Assembly: GCF_014645695.1 (NCBI RefSeq)
Contig: NZ_BMMF01000008.1
Span: 124,001-188,000 of the forward strand
Direction: 5' to 3'
DNA: 64,000 nt
DNA from: Salinarimonas ramus
GTDB lineage: Bacteria; Pseudomonadota; Alphaproteobacteria; Rhizobiales; Beijerinckiaceae
This document shows, one piece after another, positions 34,997 to 43,872 of this stretch. The notes under the pieces are model-generated. The model saw only the letters and a list, made by a program, of their open reading frames with translations. It was not told the origin of the DNA and searched no databases. Within the stretch, counting starts at the first letter, position 1. Each line of letters starts with the position of its first letter. The translations under genes and the position numbers were made by a program.

Positions 34997-36658
34997 ATGC
35001 GTCTCGACCCCCTGCCCCAGGCCGACCCGGCGCGCCGCGCCGATCAGCGCGCCGATCAGCGTTCTTCCGCGGGGGCCTCTTCCGCGCGAACGCGCGATGA
35101 CGCGCCCGTCTTTCGCGTGGAGGATACCGAGCCCGCCTCGCGCCGGGAGGCCCCGCCGCGCGAGGCGCCCGCGGCACGCGAGCAGACGCGTTCGGAGCCT
35201 CCGCGGCGGGACGAGGCCGTTCGCTCCGGCGAGCCCGCACGCGGCGAGGCGCGCGAGGAGGGTTCGGCGAGGGCAACCGGCGGCCAGGCGACCCGCGAGA
35301 CCGACGACGCCGAAGCCAGCGACACGACGCCCGACGCTCAGGCCGGCGCGGGCGAGACGGCGGGCGAGAGCACGCCGGCGCAAGCCCTGACGCCCCTCCC
35401 CGCGACCCAGCCCGCTCCGGCCGCGACGATCGGCGCCTCCGGTCCGACGTCGGGCGTCGGCGACGCCGCCGCGGGCGACATCCAGGCCGAGGCCGAGACC
35501 GGCGCGGCCACCAACCCGACCCCGGGCCAAGCGACGGCGCAATCACCAACCCAGGCGGGCCTCTCCGCCGTCGCGCATGCCACCGCGCCGGGCAAGATCG
35601 ACGGCGGCACGCCTCCCGAAGCCGCCCCCGGCGTCACGATCTCCGCCGCGGCGACGACGAAGGCGAAGGCCGGCGCCTCCGCGGGAGCGTCGGGCATCAC
35701 GCCCCAGACCGATGGGCGCGGCAAGCCGAGCGCTGCGACACCCGGCGCAGCGCAGCCGGCGGTCGACGCGGCATCCGGCCCAGCGCCCGCTACGGGCACG
35801 ACGGCCACGACTCCGGCCCAGCCCGGCACCGCCGATCCCGCGGCACCGCTCGCGAACGCGCTCGCCGCAGGTGAGGCCGGCGCGGCAGCCGAGCAGCCGG
35901 CCGCCGGCACGCCGGCCGGCACTGCGCCGACCGCGCGCGTCGCGGGCGACGGCGCGGCGCAAGGCGAGGCCGGCTCCGGGGAGGCCGGTGCGGGTGGCCC
36001 GCAGACCTTCGTCCAGGCACAGCAGCAGGCGCAGGCGAGCGGGCAGGCGGCCGGTCAGGCCCCGGCGCCGACGGCGCCGCCCCCCGGCGCCGGCCCGCTG
36101 CCGCAGCCGCCGCTCGAGCCCGTTCCGACGCAGGCGCAGGCGCCCTCCCCGTCCCCGGCGCCCGGCACGCCGCAGGGCCAGCCGCCGGTGCTCGCGAACG
36201 TACCGCTCGGCGCGGTGCCCATCGAGATCGGCCTCAAGAGCCTGGGCAACGTCAACCGCTTCACCATCCGTCTCGACCCGGCGGAGCTCGGCCGCATCGA
36301 CGTCTCCCTCGAGATCGAGGAGGGCGAGGTGACGGCCAAGCTCCAGGTGGAGCGGGTGGAGACGCTGATGCTGCTGCAGCGCGACGCCAAGACGCTCGAG
36401 CGCGCCTTCGAGCAGGCGGGCCTGCGGACGAACGAAGGCTCCGTGCAGATGTCGCTGCGCGAGGACACGAGCGGCCAGGGCCGCGGCGGCGAGGCCGGCG
36501 GGCGCGGCGAGGGCTTCGACGATCGCCGCGACGGCCGCGGTCGCGGGCAGGACAACGGCGCCGAGCGCGGGACCCGTCCCGAGCCCCATGCCATCGAGGC
36601 GCTCGCCCCGCGCCGCCTGAGCGTCGGCGGGATCGCCGGCGTCGACATGCGAATCTGA
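34997..36658 (+). CDS. fliK: Flagellar hook-length control protein
   Basis: A 553-residue protein. About 400 residues of low-complexity Ala/Pro/Gly/Thr sequence, expected for the FliK molecular-ruler region, precede a compact C-terminal Flg_hook domain (about 405-495) containing [21 protein letters not shown] and [15 protein letters not shown]. It controls hook length and the export substrate switch. The start is the ATG at 34997 with GAGG eight bases upstream; the adjacent GTG at 34994 is the alternative. Followed by flgD after 12 bp. Confidence 0.88.
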   Translation: MRLDPLPQADPARRADQRADQRSSAGASSARTRDDAPVFRVEDTEPASRREAPPREAPAAREQTRSEPPRRDEAVRSGEPARGEAREEGSARATGGQATRETDDAEASDTTPDAQAGAGETAGESTPAQALTPLPATQPAPAATIGASGPTSGVGDAAAGDIQAEAETGAATNPTPGQATAQSPTQAGLSAVAHATAPGKIDGGTPPEAAPGVTISAAATTKAKAGASAGASGITPQTDGRGKPSAATPGAAQPAVDAASGPAPATGTTATTPAQPGTADPAAPLANALAAGEAGAAAEQPAAGTPAGTAPTARVAGDGAAQGEAGSGEAGAGGPQTFVQAQQQAQASGQAAGQAPAPTAPPPGAGPLPQPPLEPVPTQAQAPSPSPAPGTPQGQPPVLANVPLGAVPIEIGLKSLGNVNRFTIRLDPAELGRIDVSLEIEEGEVTAKLQVERVETLMLLQRDAKTLERAFEQAGLRTNEGSVQMSLREDTSGQGRGGEAGGRGEGFDDRRDGRGRGQDNGAERGTRPEPHAIEALAPRRLSVGGIAGVDMRI

Positions 36659-36670
36659 GGAGAGCGGATC

Positions 36671-37342
36671 ATGGCGAGCGGGATCACGACGACGGGCACG
36701 TCCCCGGCCAATGCCGGGGCGGGCGAATCCGCCACCGATCGCCGGGCGATCGCGCAGAACTTCGATCAGTTCCTGCTGCTGCTCACGACGCAGCTGCAGG
36801 CGCAGAACCCGCTCGACCCGCTCGACACCAACCAGTTCACCCAGCAGCTCGTGCAGTTCGCCTCCGTCGAGCAGCAGATCAAGACCAACGAGATGCTGGG
36901 CTCGCTCCTCACCTCCACCCGCGCCTCCAACGTCGCCACCGCGTCGAGCTTCATCGGCAAGCGCATCGAGGCCGGCGGCAACGTCGCGACGCTGGCGGAC
37001 GGCCAGGCGAGCTGGTCGCTCGACCTGCCCCGCGCCGCCTCGCGGGCGGTGATCGAGATCCTCGACGAGACCGGCCAGGTGGTGGCGACGCGCACGCAGT
37101 CGCTGGAGGCGGGCGAGCAGAGCTACGTCTGGGACGGGCGCACCGATTCCGGGGCGCAGGCACCCGACGGCGCCTACACGATCCGCGTCCAGGCGCGGGA
37201 CACGGCCGGGGAGCCGGTGGAGGTCTCGACCAAGTTCTCGGGCGTGGTCGACGGTCTCGACCTGTCCGGCGCCGAGCCGATCCTGCTCGTCGGCAAGGTT
37301 CGCGTGCCCTTGAGCGAGGTCACCGGAGTCTCGCAAACGTAA
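36671..37342 (+). CDS. flgD: Flagellar hook assembly (rod modification) protein
   Basis: A 223-residue hook cap protein. The N-terminal conserved region has FLLLLTTQLQAQNPLDPLDTNQFTQQLVQF, the FlgD signature. An FnIII/tudor-like FLN domain follows (residues about 110-195, EILDETGQVVATR, GAYTIRVQARD). It scaffolds hook polymerisation and is removed when the filament junction forms. It forms an operon with fliK. Confidence 0.94.
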   Translation: MASGITTTGTSPANAGAGESATDRRAIAQNFDQFLLLLTTQLQAQNPLDPLDTNQFTQQLVQFASVEQQIKTNEMLGSLLTSTRASNVATASSFIGKRIEAGGNVATLADGQASWSLDLPRAASRAVIEILDETGQVVATRTQSLEAGEQSYVWDGRTDSGAQAPDGAYTIRVQARDTAGEPVEVSTKFSGVVDGLDLSGAEPILLVGKVRVPLSEVTGVSQT

Positions 37343-37458
37343 GCGATTCGTCGGCCATGGTGCGCTCCTGTCAAGCCGAGGAATCCATTTCAGGCTTTCT
37401 TAAGCGCCCGGCCGTAACGTCGCACCCGACATTGGTCAGTCGAGTGTGTGAGAGTACC

Positions 37459-37734
37459 ATGACCGAACCGCTTCGCTCGAGGGCGAAATACGTCATCGGG
37501 CCCGACGGCAGCCCGCTGACGATCGCGGACCTGCCGCCGACCAATACTCGGCGATGGGTCATCCGCCGCAAGGCCGAGGTGGTCGCAGCCGTTCGCGGCG
37601 GGCTCCTGAGCCTCGAGGAGGCGTGCCAGCGCTACACGCTGACGACGGAGGAATTCCTCTCGTGGCAGCACTCGATCGACCAGCACGGTCTCGCAGGCCT
37701 GCGCACGACGCGCATCCAGCAATATCGCAACTGA
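37459..37734 (+). CDS. sciP: CtrA inhibitor SciP (DUF1153)
   Basis: A 91-residue HTH protein. The near-invariant alphaproteobacterial DUF1153 sequence is visible, including YVIGPDGSPLTIADLPP, RWVIRRKAEVVAAVRGGLLS and DQHGLAGLRTTRIQQYR. In Caulobacter SciP binds CtrA and blocks activation of CtrA-dependent promoters in G1. The start is the ATG at 37459. It lies directly after flgD, and this flagellar association is common in related genomes. A long hairpin follows the stop. Confidence 0.94.
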   Translation: MTEPLRSRAKYVIGPDGSPLTIADLPPTNTRRWVIRRKAEVVAAVRGGLLSLEEACQRYTLTTEEFLSWQHSIDQHGLAGLRTTRIQQYRN

Positions 37735-37759
37735 TCGCGCACGCACGCGATCCCGTCTC

Positions 37760-37795
37760 GAAGGGCGCCGCCTCCGGTCCGGAGCGGCGCCCTTC
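37760..37795 (+). terminator. Long hairpin downstream of sciP
   Basis: A 16-17 bp stem (GAAGGGCGCCGCCTCCG pairing with CGGAGCGGCGCCCTTC, one bulged base) around a GTC loop. No uninterrupted T-run follows, but the stem strength and position after sciP make a terminator likely. Confidence 0.6.
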
Positions 37796-37938
37796 ACCGT
37801 TGAGGGCTCCTGCCACGCGAGGCGGCGCGCGCCTCACGGGGGCCTCAAAGGTTCGTGAGGTCGTCGACGGCGCGCTCCGCAGGCGATAGCACGGCGACGG
37901 GGCGTTCTTCAGCGAGCATGAGAGAGGCAGTGGCGACG

Positions 37939-38619
37939 ATGCGACATGAGATGACCCGACGGAGCTTCGTGATCGGCGGCACGCTGGCGCTGGGCGCCTG
38001 CGTGCAGACGGCGCAGGTGCCCGTCGAGCCCCTCGCGCCGGCGGTCCCGCCGGACGTGCTGGCGATGTACGCCGCCCTGCCGAGCGAGGAATACCCCGTC
38101 CCCGCCATCGACCCGTCCGTGGTCGAGCCCCGCTTCTGGCGACAGGTCGTGGCCGATCCGACCGGCGAGCCCGCTGGCACGATCACGGTGGATACGAACG
38201 AGCGCTTCCTGCACCTGTCGCTCGGCGGCGGGCAGGCGATGCGCTACGGCATCGGGGTGGGCAAGGAGGGCCTCGCCTTCGCGGGGCGCGCCACGATCGC
38301 GCGCAAGGCGGCCTGGCCGCGCTGGACGCCGACCGCGAACATGATCCGGCGCGAGCCGGAGCGCTACGGCCCCTATGCCGGCGGCCTGCCCGGGGGGCTC
38401 GAGAACCCGCTCGGCGCGCGCGCGCTCTACCTCTACGAAGGCGGCCGCGACACGCTCTACCGCATCCACGGCACGAACGAGCCCTGGTCCATCGGCCGGG
38501 CCGTGTCCTCGGGCTGCATCCGCTTGTTCAACCAGGACATCATCGACCTGCATCGCCGCGTGCCGACGGGCACCCGCGTGATGGTGCTGGCGCACACGCC
38601 GGGCGAAGTTCTCGGCTGA
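37939..38619 (+). CDS. L,D-transpeptidase (YkuD), probable lipoprotein
   Basis: A 226-residue enzyme. TRRSFVIGGTLALGAC combines a twin-arginine-like start with a lipobox whose Cys would be lipidated. The YkuD catalytic signature is HGTNEPWSIGRAVSSGCIRL, with the nucleophilic Cys in SSGCIR. It would form 3-3 peptidoglycan crosslinks or attach proteins to peptidoglycan in the periplasm. The start at 37939 has AGAGAGG upstream; 37918 and 37951 are alternatives. Confidence 0.88.
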   Translation: MRHEMTRRSFVIGGTLALGACVQTAQVPVEPLAPAVPPDVLAMYAALPSEEYPVPAIDPSVVEPRFWRQVVADPTGEPAGTITVDTNERFLHLSLGGGQAMRYGIGVGKEGLAFAGRATIARKAAWPRWTPTANMIRREPERYGPYAGGLPGGLENPLGARALYLYEGGRDTLYRIHGTNEPWSIGRAVSSGCIRLFNQDIIDLHRRVPTGTRVMVLAHTPGEVLG

Positions 38620-38643
38620 GCGGGGACGCGTGCGCAAAGGCGA

Positions 38644-38670
38644 ACGCCGCCCGCGATGTGCGGGCGGCGT
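38644..38670. terminator. Hairpin between convergent genes
   Basis: A perfect 11-bp stem (ACGCCGCCCGC / GCGGGCGGCGT) with loop GATGT between the L,D-transpeptidase and fasciclin genes; candidate bidirectional terminator without a T-run. Confidence 0.55.
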
Positions 38671-38722
38671 CGTAGTCTCTAGGCCGGGTGCGAGCCGTGG
38701 GCTCACATACGCGCGAGGGCCC

Positions 38723-39202
38723 TTACTCCGGGATCAGCACCGTGTCGATCACGTGGATGACGCCGTTCGAGGCCTCGATGTCGGCCTGGACGACGGTCGC
38801 GTCGTCGACCATCACCGCGTCGCCGGTGGCGTCGACCATCAGCGTGCCGCCCTGCACGGTCTCGGGGGAGACCTCCTGGCCGGCGATGTCGGAGGACATC
38901 ACCCGCCCGGGCACGACGTGGTAGGTCAGGACCGCGACGAGCTGATCGCGGTTCTCCGGCAGGAGCAGGTTCTCGACGGTGCCCTCGGGGAGCGCCGCGA
39001 AGGCCTCGTCGGTGGGCGCGAAGACCGTGAACGGACCCTCGCCCTTGAGCGTCTCGACGAGCTCGGCCGCCTGGACCGCGGCGACGAGCGTCTCGAAGCC
39101 GTCGGCCGCGACCGCGGTATCGACGATGTCCTGCGCCTTGGAAACGGAAACCGTCATGAACAGGGCCGCGGCGGCGGCCGTCATCGCCTTGAGGAAACGC
39201 AT
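38723..39202 (-). CDS. Secreted fasciclin (FAS1) domain protein
   Basis: A 159-residue protein. The signal peptide [24 protein letters not shown] is cleaved near residue 23. A single FAS1 domain follows: the H1 motif is [17 protein letters not shown], the YH pair is in VLTYHVVPG and the H2 motif is [16 protein letters not shown]1 proteins are linked with adhesion and surface interactions; the molecular role here is unknown. GGGAGA upstream supports the start. Confidence 0.9.
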   Translation of the reverse strand: MRFLKAMTAAAAALFMTVSVSKAQDIVDTAVAADGFETLVAAVQAAELVETLKGEGPFTVFAPTDEAFAALPEGTVENLLLPENRDQLVAVLTYHVVPGRVMSSDIAGQEVSPETVQGGTLMVDATGDAVMVDDATVVQADIEASNGVIHVIDTVLIPE

Positions 39203-39237
39203 GTTCGTCTCTCCCTTTGCTGGCTATCGGGGGATCA

Positions 39238-39250
39238 TCTACGAAGTAGA
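39238..39250. promoter_or_regulatory. Small palindrome upstream of the fasciclin gene
   Basis: TCTAC-GAA-GTAGA lies 36 bases upstream of the fasciclin start and is followed on the plus strand by ACTTTCTT. It may be an operator. The same ACTTTCTT octamer follows the palindrome before the XRE gene at 42904-42915. No binding protein is known. Confidence 0.3.
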
Positions 39251-39397
39251 ACTTTCTTGTTGTTTTGCGCCAGTCTACGGAGCGACGTCGGCAGCGGTTC
39301 ACCGCCCCGCGATCACAAGCTCTTCACGCTCGCGTGATCATCTATACTGAAGCCGGCTATTCAGCCGATCCTCCGTCCGGTTCCACCCCGCGGCCGT

Positions 39398-40207
39398 TCA
39401 GCACCCTGCGTCCGGCAGGAAACCTTCGAACACCATCTGGTCCGCGTGCGCGCCGGCGAGCGCGCGGCCGGCCTCGTCGCGCACCGTCCAGGCGGTAACG
39501 GGAATGCCGAGGCGACGAAGGAGGAAGGGCGGGCCCTCGACGAGGTCCGCCACCTGCCAGGAGAGGAAGTGCGGGCGCGTCGCGTCGAAATGCAGCAGGT
39601 TCCCGAGCGCATGCTTGCGCTCCGGCGCGAGGAAGTCCCAGTCCGGATGCGTCCAGCGGGTCTCGGCCACGATGCCGCGCGGGACACCCGGCGCCACCCG
39701 GCGCACCTCCGCGACGATGTAGGGGTCGAAGCTCTCCACCACGAAGGGCCCGTCGTAGCGCGAGAGCACCTCGAGCGTTCGGTGCGTGAGCCGCATGTCG
39801 CCGTCGAATCGGCTCTTGATCTCGACGACGAGGGGCACGCGTCCGGCCACCGTCGCGAGGAAGTCGGCGAGCGTCGGCGGGGCCTCGCCGCTCGCGGCGC
39901 CGAGGAGCGGCATGGCCGCGAGCGCGGCCGCGTTCATGTCGTGCACCGAGCCCGCGCCGCCCACGAGGCGCGCGAGATCGCGGTCGTGGAAGACCATCGC
40001 CTCGCCGTCCGCCGTCAGCTGGACGTCGCATTCGATGGCGTAGCCCCGCGCGATCGCCGCGCGCGCCGCGGAAAGCGAGTTCTCGATCACGCCGCCGGCG
40101 CGGTCGTGGAGGCCGCGATGGGCGATCGGGCGGGCGACGAGCCAGCCGGGGGCGGCCTCGATCGGCTCCGCGCCGATCGAGCCGCTGCGGAAGGGCGTGC
40201 CGCTCAT
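39398..40207 (-). CDS. Glycerophosphodiester phosphodiesterase
   Basis: A 269-residue GDPD-family TIM barrel. IAHRGLHDRAGGVIENSLSA carries the catalytic His-Arg pair, ECDVQLTADGEAMVFHDRDL the metal Glu-Asp and second His, and LVVEIKSRF the Glu-Lys. It lacks a signal peptide, so a cytoplasmic enzyme releasing glycerol 3-phosphate from deacylated phospholipids is expected. The start overlaps the stop of the upstream RidA gene by four bases (ATGA), indicating coupled translation. Confidence 0.88.
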   Translation of the reverse strand: MSGTPFRSGSIGAEPIEAAPGWLVARPIAHRGLHDRAGGVIENSLSAARAAIARGYAIECDVQLTADGEAMVFHDRDLARLVGGAGSVHDMNAAALAAMPLLGAASGEAPPTLADFLATVAGRVPLVVEIKSRFDGDMRLTHRTLEVLSRYDGPFVVESFDPYIVAEVRRVAPGVPRGIVAETRWTHPDWDFLAPERKHALGNLLHFDATRPHFLSWQVADLVEGPPFLLRRLGIPVTAWTVRDEAGRALAGAHADQMVFEGFLPDAGC

Positions 40208-40683
40208 GCGTGCGACCGGACCTCGAACATGCCCTCGACCTCGACGGCGGCGTCCATCGGCAGCTCCGCGACGCCGATCGTGGAGCGGGCGTGGCGCCCG
40301 GCCTCGCCCATGGCCTCGACCATCAGGTCGGAGGCGCCGTTCATCACCTGCGCGATGGCGGCGAAATCGGGCCTGGCGTTGATGAAGCCGCCGAGACGCA
40401 CGCAGCGGACCACCTCGTCGAGATCGCCCACCGCGGCCTTGAGCTGGGCGAGCAGGTTGAGCGCGCACAGCCGCGCCGCCGCCTGCCCGTCCTCCATGGA
40501 AACCTCGCCGCCGAGCTTGCCGACGTGGGCGGGCGCGAGCTTGCCGTCGGAGCCGAGGCAGATCTGCCCGGAGATCACGACGAGATCGCCCGTGCGGACG
40601 TAGGGCACGTAATTGGCGACGGGCGCTGCCGCCTGGGGCAGCGAGAGGCCCTTCTCCGCGAGACGATCCTCGATCCGGCTCAT
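40204..40683 (-). CDS. RidA family protein
   Basis: A 159-residue YjgF/YER057c/UK114-type protein of the longer subgroup. NYVPYVRTGDLVVISGQICLG, LLAQLKAAVGDLDEVVRCVRLGGFI and GRHARSTIGVAELPMDAAVEVEG are characteristic; the conserved Arg in HARSTIGV binds the substrate carboxylate. RidA proteins hydrolyse reactive enamine/imine intermediates. First gene of a two-gene unit with GDPD. Confidence 0.88.
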   Translation of the reverse strand: MSRIEDRLAEKGLSLPQAAAPVANYVPYVRTGDLVVISGQICLGSDGKLAPAHVGKLGGEVSMEDGQAAARLCALNLLAQLKAAVGDLDEVVRCVRLGGFINARPDFAAIAQVMNGASDLMVEAMGEAGRHARSTIGVAELPMDAAVEVEGMFEVRSHA

Positions 40684-40839
40684 GCGACATCTCCTTCTTG
40701 GCAGGCGAGGCCGGCACGATGCTCGCGCAGGTCCCGCCACGCCCATCTGTCACGTGGGCGGGGGACGACGCAAGCGCGCGGATTGCGCCAGCGGCTCCCC
40801 GCTTCTACACAGGAAGAGGGCACGGCGAGAGGAATGGTC

Positions 40840-41652
40840 ATGCGAAGCGTCGGTTGCGTCATCGGTCTCGGGCTCGCCCTCCTTTCCAGCGCGGCCGTGG
40901 CGCTGCCGCTCGCGCCGCACCGCGCCGTCTACGACCTCGCGCTGGCGCCGGGCGCCGACGGCGTCGAGGCCGCGCGCGGGCGCATCGCCATCGAGTTCTA
41001 CGGCTCCTCCTGCGAGGGCTACACCACGCGCGTGCGCCAGGTGACCGTTCTCGATCTCGGCGAGAGCGGCACGCGCACGCTCGATTCGAACAGCGCCACC
41101 TTCGAGGAGGCGGATGCGAGCCTCCTGCGCTTTCGCTCCGAATCGCGCGCCGACGGCCGCACCATGGAGGAGGTGGACGGCTCCGCCTCGCGGGTGGAGG
41201 ACGAGACGCGCGTCGTCGTCGAAGGCCCGCAGGCCGAGACCTTCACGTTGCCGGGCCGCCCGTTCTTCCCCACCGAGCACATCGCCCGCCTCGTCGCCGA
41301 GGCCGAGGCCGGCGCGCCGCTCTTCTCCGCACCGGTCTACGACGGGACGGGGGACGGGCGCACCGTCTACGACACGCTCGCCGTCATCGGCGATGCCTTG
41401 CCGCCGCCGGAGGCCGGCACGGGCGAGGACGCCGACACGCCGCTCGCGAAGCTCGCGGGCCTCGACAGCTGGCCCGTGCGCCTGTCCTATTTCGAGCCCG
41501 GCCCCGGGGAGCGCACGCCGGACTACGTCGTGGGCTTTCGCCTCTTCGAGAACGGCGTCTCGAGCGACCTGACGCTCGCCTTCGACGGCTTCACGCTCGA
41601 AGGCGAGCTCTCCGCGCTGGAGCTCATGGAGAACGGCGATTGCCGGCTGTGA
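40840..41652 (+). CDS. eipB: Envelope integrity protein EipB (DUF1849)
   Basis: A 270-residue periplasmic protein. After a signal peptide (MRSVGCVIGLGLALLSSAAVA) comes LPLAPHRAVYDLAL, typical of DUF1849. Two cysteines, in YGSSCEGY and the C-terminal GDCRL, match the conserved disulfide pair of Brucella EipB, which has a spiral beta fold and supports envelope integrity. The start at 40840 has GAGAGGA seven bases upstream; ATG 40834 is too close to it. It ends 6 bp from the convergent acyl-CoA dehydrogenase. Confidence 0.85.
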   Translation: MRSVGCVIGLGLALLSSAAVALPLAPHRAVYDLALAPGADGVEAARGRIAIEFYGSSCEGYTTRVRQVTVLDLGESGTRTLDSNSATFEEADASLLRFRSESRADGRTMEEVDGSASRVEDETRVVVEGPQAETFTLPGRPFFPTEHIARLVAEAEAGAPLFSAPVYDGTGDGRTVYDTLAVIGDALPPPEAGTGEDADTPLAKLAGLDSWPVRLSYFEPGPGERTPDYVVGFRLFENGVSSDLTLAFDGFTLEGELSALELMENGDCRL

Positions 41653-41658
41653 GGCCGC

Positions 41659-42816
41659 TCATGCGAGCTGCCGCAGCGTCTCGCGGGCGATGACGAGGCG
41701 CTGGATCTCGCTCGTCCCCTCGTAGATGCGGGTGATGCGCGCGTCGCGCGCGTGGCGCTCCACGGGATAGTCGCGGCAATAGCCGGCGCCGCCGTGGAGC
41801 TGGATCGCGGTGTCGGTGCAGCGGTGCGCCGCCTCGGACGCGAAGAGCTTGGCCATGGACGCCTCCTTCGAGAAGGGCTTGCCCTCGTCCTTGAGATGCG
41901 CCGCCTGCAGGATGAGCAGACGCGCGGCGGCGAGGTCGACCTCGCGGTCGGCGATCATCCATTGGGGCCCCTGCATGTCGGCGATGCGCTGGCCGAACTG
42001 GCTGCGCTCGACGCAATAAGCCTTGGCCGCGTCCATCGCCGCCCGCGCGATGCCGAGAGAGAGCGCCGCGACGCCGATGCGCCCGCCGGCGAGCTCGCCC
42101 ACCGCGACGCGAAAACCGTCGTTCTCGCGCCCCATCAGGGCGGAGGCCGGGACGCGGCAGCCCTCGAAATGCACGACGTTCGTGGGCGAGCCGTGCTGGC
42201 CCATCTTCTCCTCCGCCCGCCCGATGACGAGCCCCGGCGTGCCGGCCTCCACCAGGAAGCAGGAGATGCCCTTGCCGGGACGCGCATCCGGATCGGTGAC
42301 GGCCCACACGACGAAGATGCCGGCATACTCGGCCGAGGTGATGTAGATCTTCTGCCCGTCGATCACCCAATCATCGCCGTCGCGGCGCGCGCGGGTGCGC
42401 ATGGCGGAAGGGTCGGAGCCCGCCTGAGCCTCCGTGAGGCAGAAGGCGCCGGCGGGATAGGTGCCGTCGGCGAGCCGCGGCAGGTGGAGCGCCTTCTGCT
42501 CCGGCGATCCCACGGCCTGGATCACCTCGCCGACCATGTTCGTGACCGATGTCGACACGGCGGTGGAGGCGCAGGCGTAGCCCAGCTCCTCGATGGCGAG
42601 GGCGAAGGCGACGGTGCCCGCCTGCGAGCCGCCGTGATCGGCCGAGACGTTCAGCGCCGAGAAGCCGTTTCGCGCGAGCAGCGTCAGGTTCTCGAGGAGC
42701 CGCTCGCGCCCCTGCCCGCGATCGAGCGCGTCGGCATGCGGCGCCAGCCGCTCCGCCGCGATCCGCCGCGCGGCCTCGCGGATCATCTCCTCTTCCTCGG
42801 TGAGCGCGAACTGCAT
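41659..42816 (-). CDS. Acyl-CoA dehydrogenase (short/branched chain type)
   Basis: A 385-residue flavoprotein of normal family length. AFCLTEAQAGSDPSAMRTRA and TDTAIQLHGGAGYCRDYPVERHARDARITRIYEGTSEIQ are the signature regions, the latter containing the usual catalytic Glu. An isobutyryl- or 2-methylbutyryl-CoA type specificity is plausible, but no valine or isoleucine genes adjoin it. The start at 42816 has a good GGGAGGT site. Confidence 0.87.
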   Translation of the reverse strand: MQFALTEEEEMIREAARRIAAERLAPHADALDRGQGRERLLENLTLLARNGFSALNVSADHGGSQAGTVAFALAIEELGYACASTAVSTSVTNMVGEVIQAVGSPEQKALHLPRLADGTYPAGAFCLTEAQAGSDPSAMRTRARRDGDDWVIDGQKIYITSAEYAGIFVVWAVTDPDARPGKGISCFLVEAGTPGLVIGRAEEKMGQHGSPTNVVHFEGCRVPASALMGRENDGFRVAVGELAGGRIGVAALSLGIARAAMDAAKAYCVERSQFGQRIADMQGPQWMIADREVDLAAARLLILQAAHLKDEGKPFSKEASMAKLFASEAAHRCTDTAIQLHGGAGYCRDYPVERHARDARITRIYEGTSEIQRLVIARETLRQLA

Positions 42817-42903
42817 GGGCGACCTCCCGGGCCTGTCGTTTCGCGGGAGAGTAGGGAGGAGCGGGGCGCGGGGCAACGGGGAACGCGAGCACTGCGCCCG
42901 CGT

Positions 42904-42915
42904 GTATCGAGATAC
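42904..42915 (+). promoter_or_regulatory. Palindromic operator candidate upstream of the XRE gene
   Basis: GTATC-GA-GATAC, two perfect 5-base arms, lies 60 bases upstream of the XRE start and is followed by AACTTTCTT. Position and symmetry fit an autoregulatory site for the small HTH protein; this is inferred. Confidence 0.4.
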
Positions 42916-42975
42916 AACTTTCTTCCAGAGCCTGCATGGAGCAGACAGATCTGCCATGCCAGAGGAGGTCGAGCG

Positions 42976-43323
42976 ATGCAGAGGGTATGCGACGCCGAGG
43001 AGACCGCCGTCGAGCCCGGAAGCGACAACGTCTTAGCTGATCTCGGCTTCGACAATCCCGAGGAGGAGCTTCTCAAGGCGCGGATCGTCGATCATCTGCG
43101 GTCGCTCGTCGAGGAGCTGGGCCTGACGCAGAGCGCGGCGGGCGAGCGGCTGGGCCTGCGCCAGCCCGACGTCTCGCGCCTGCTGAGGGGCCGCACCGGC
43201 GGCTACACGATAGAGCGACTGCTCCGTTTCGTGCGCCTGATGGGCGAGGACGTGACGATCACGGTGTCCCGCAAGCCGGGCGAGGTTCGCGACCCGGGGC
43301 GGCTCGACCTCGCCATAGGCTGA
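42976..43323 (+). CDS. XRE-type HTH regulator, HigA-like antitoxin without visible toxin
   Basis: A 115-residue protein. LKARIVDHLRSLVEELGLTQSAAGERLGLRQPDVSRLLRGRTGGYTIERLLRFVRLMGEDVTI resembles the HTH_37 class of XRE proteins usually found as antitoxin partners of RelE/HigB-type toxins. A strong AGAGGAGGT site precedes the ATG at 42976. No toxin-sized gene adjoins it; it lies between a divergent dehydrogenase and a convergent PRC-barrel gene, so it may be a solitary regulator. Confidence 0.8.
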   Translation: MQRVCDAEETAVEPGSDNVLADLGFDNPEEELLKARIVDHLRSLVEELGLTQSAAGERLGLRQPDVSRLLRGRTGGYTIERLLRFVRLMGEDVTITVSRKPGEVRDPGRLDLAIG

Positions 43324-43361
43324 GGGACGCCCGATCGACTCCGCCGAGCCGGCCCAGCAGC

Positions 43362-43757
43362 TCAGAACCAGTACGGCACGCCGTAATATCCATACACGTT
43401 CCGGCCGTATTCCGGGTCCGCCCAGGGCGTCTCGTCGCGGCCGTAGCTCGGGGCGGCCTCGAGGTCCTTGGCGTTGAGGTCGACGACGTAGCCGCCGAGG
43501 CGGGCGTCGTAGTCGAGCTTCTCCCAGGGGAGCGGGTGGTAGCGCTCGCCGATGCCGAGGAAACCGCCGAAGGACATCACGGCATAGGCGACCTTGCCCG
43601 TGTACTTGTCGACCATGAAGTTGAAGACCGAGCCGAGGTGCTCGCCGGCCTTGTTGTAGACGGCCGTGCCCTCGACCTTGTCGGAGGCGATGAGCCGCTC
43701 GGTCTCGTTCTTGGGAACGTCGCCGCGGGGGCCCGTGACGTTGCTCGTGCCTGCCAT
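43362..43757 (-). CDS. PRC-barrel domain protein
   Basis: A 131-residue soluble protein. The PRC-barrel core is visible in EGTAVYNKAGEHLGSVFNFMVDKYTGKVAYAVMSFGGFLGIGERYHPLPW. The C terminus is rich in Tyr and Gly (YGRNVYGYYGVPYWF). Such stand-alone proteins are common in Rhizobiales and often stress-associated; the exact role is unknown. It is 115 bp downstream of the HDAC-family gene on the same strand. Confidence 0.85.
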   Translation of the reverse strand: MAGTSNVTGPRGDVPKNETERLIASDKVEGTAVYNKAGEHLGSVFNFMVDKYTGKVAYAVMSFGGFLGIGERYHPLPWEKLDYDARLGGYVVDLNAKDLEAAPSYGRDETPWADPEYGRNVYGYYGVPYWF

Positions 43758-43872
43758 GTCGCACTCTCCTCTCGCCGCGGGCGGTGCCGCCCGGATCGGC
43801 GCAGGGGAACGACGGCCCGCGGCGGAGGTTCCGGCGCAGGGCCTCGCGGGCCCGCGCGCGATCGCGCCGCGG

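Noticed and set aside
37390-37458. A possible CtrA site (TTAA-N7-TTAA) upstream of sciP
   Set aside because: Only one TTAA half (in CTTAAG) is present; the partner at the right spacing reads GTAA-like at a wrong distance, so the motif is not supported.
39203-39300. EcfG general-stress promoter upstream of the fasciclin gene
   Set aside because: A GTGAAC sequence is present but lacks GGAAC identity and a GTT at the correct spacing.
42800-43036. Possible toxin ORF or remnant upstream of the XRE gene
   Set aside because: The 78-codon frame has no toxin-like motif and overlaps both the dehydrogenase start and the XRE coding region in another frame.
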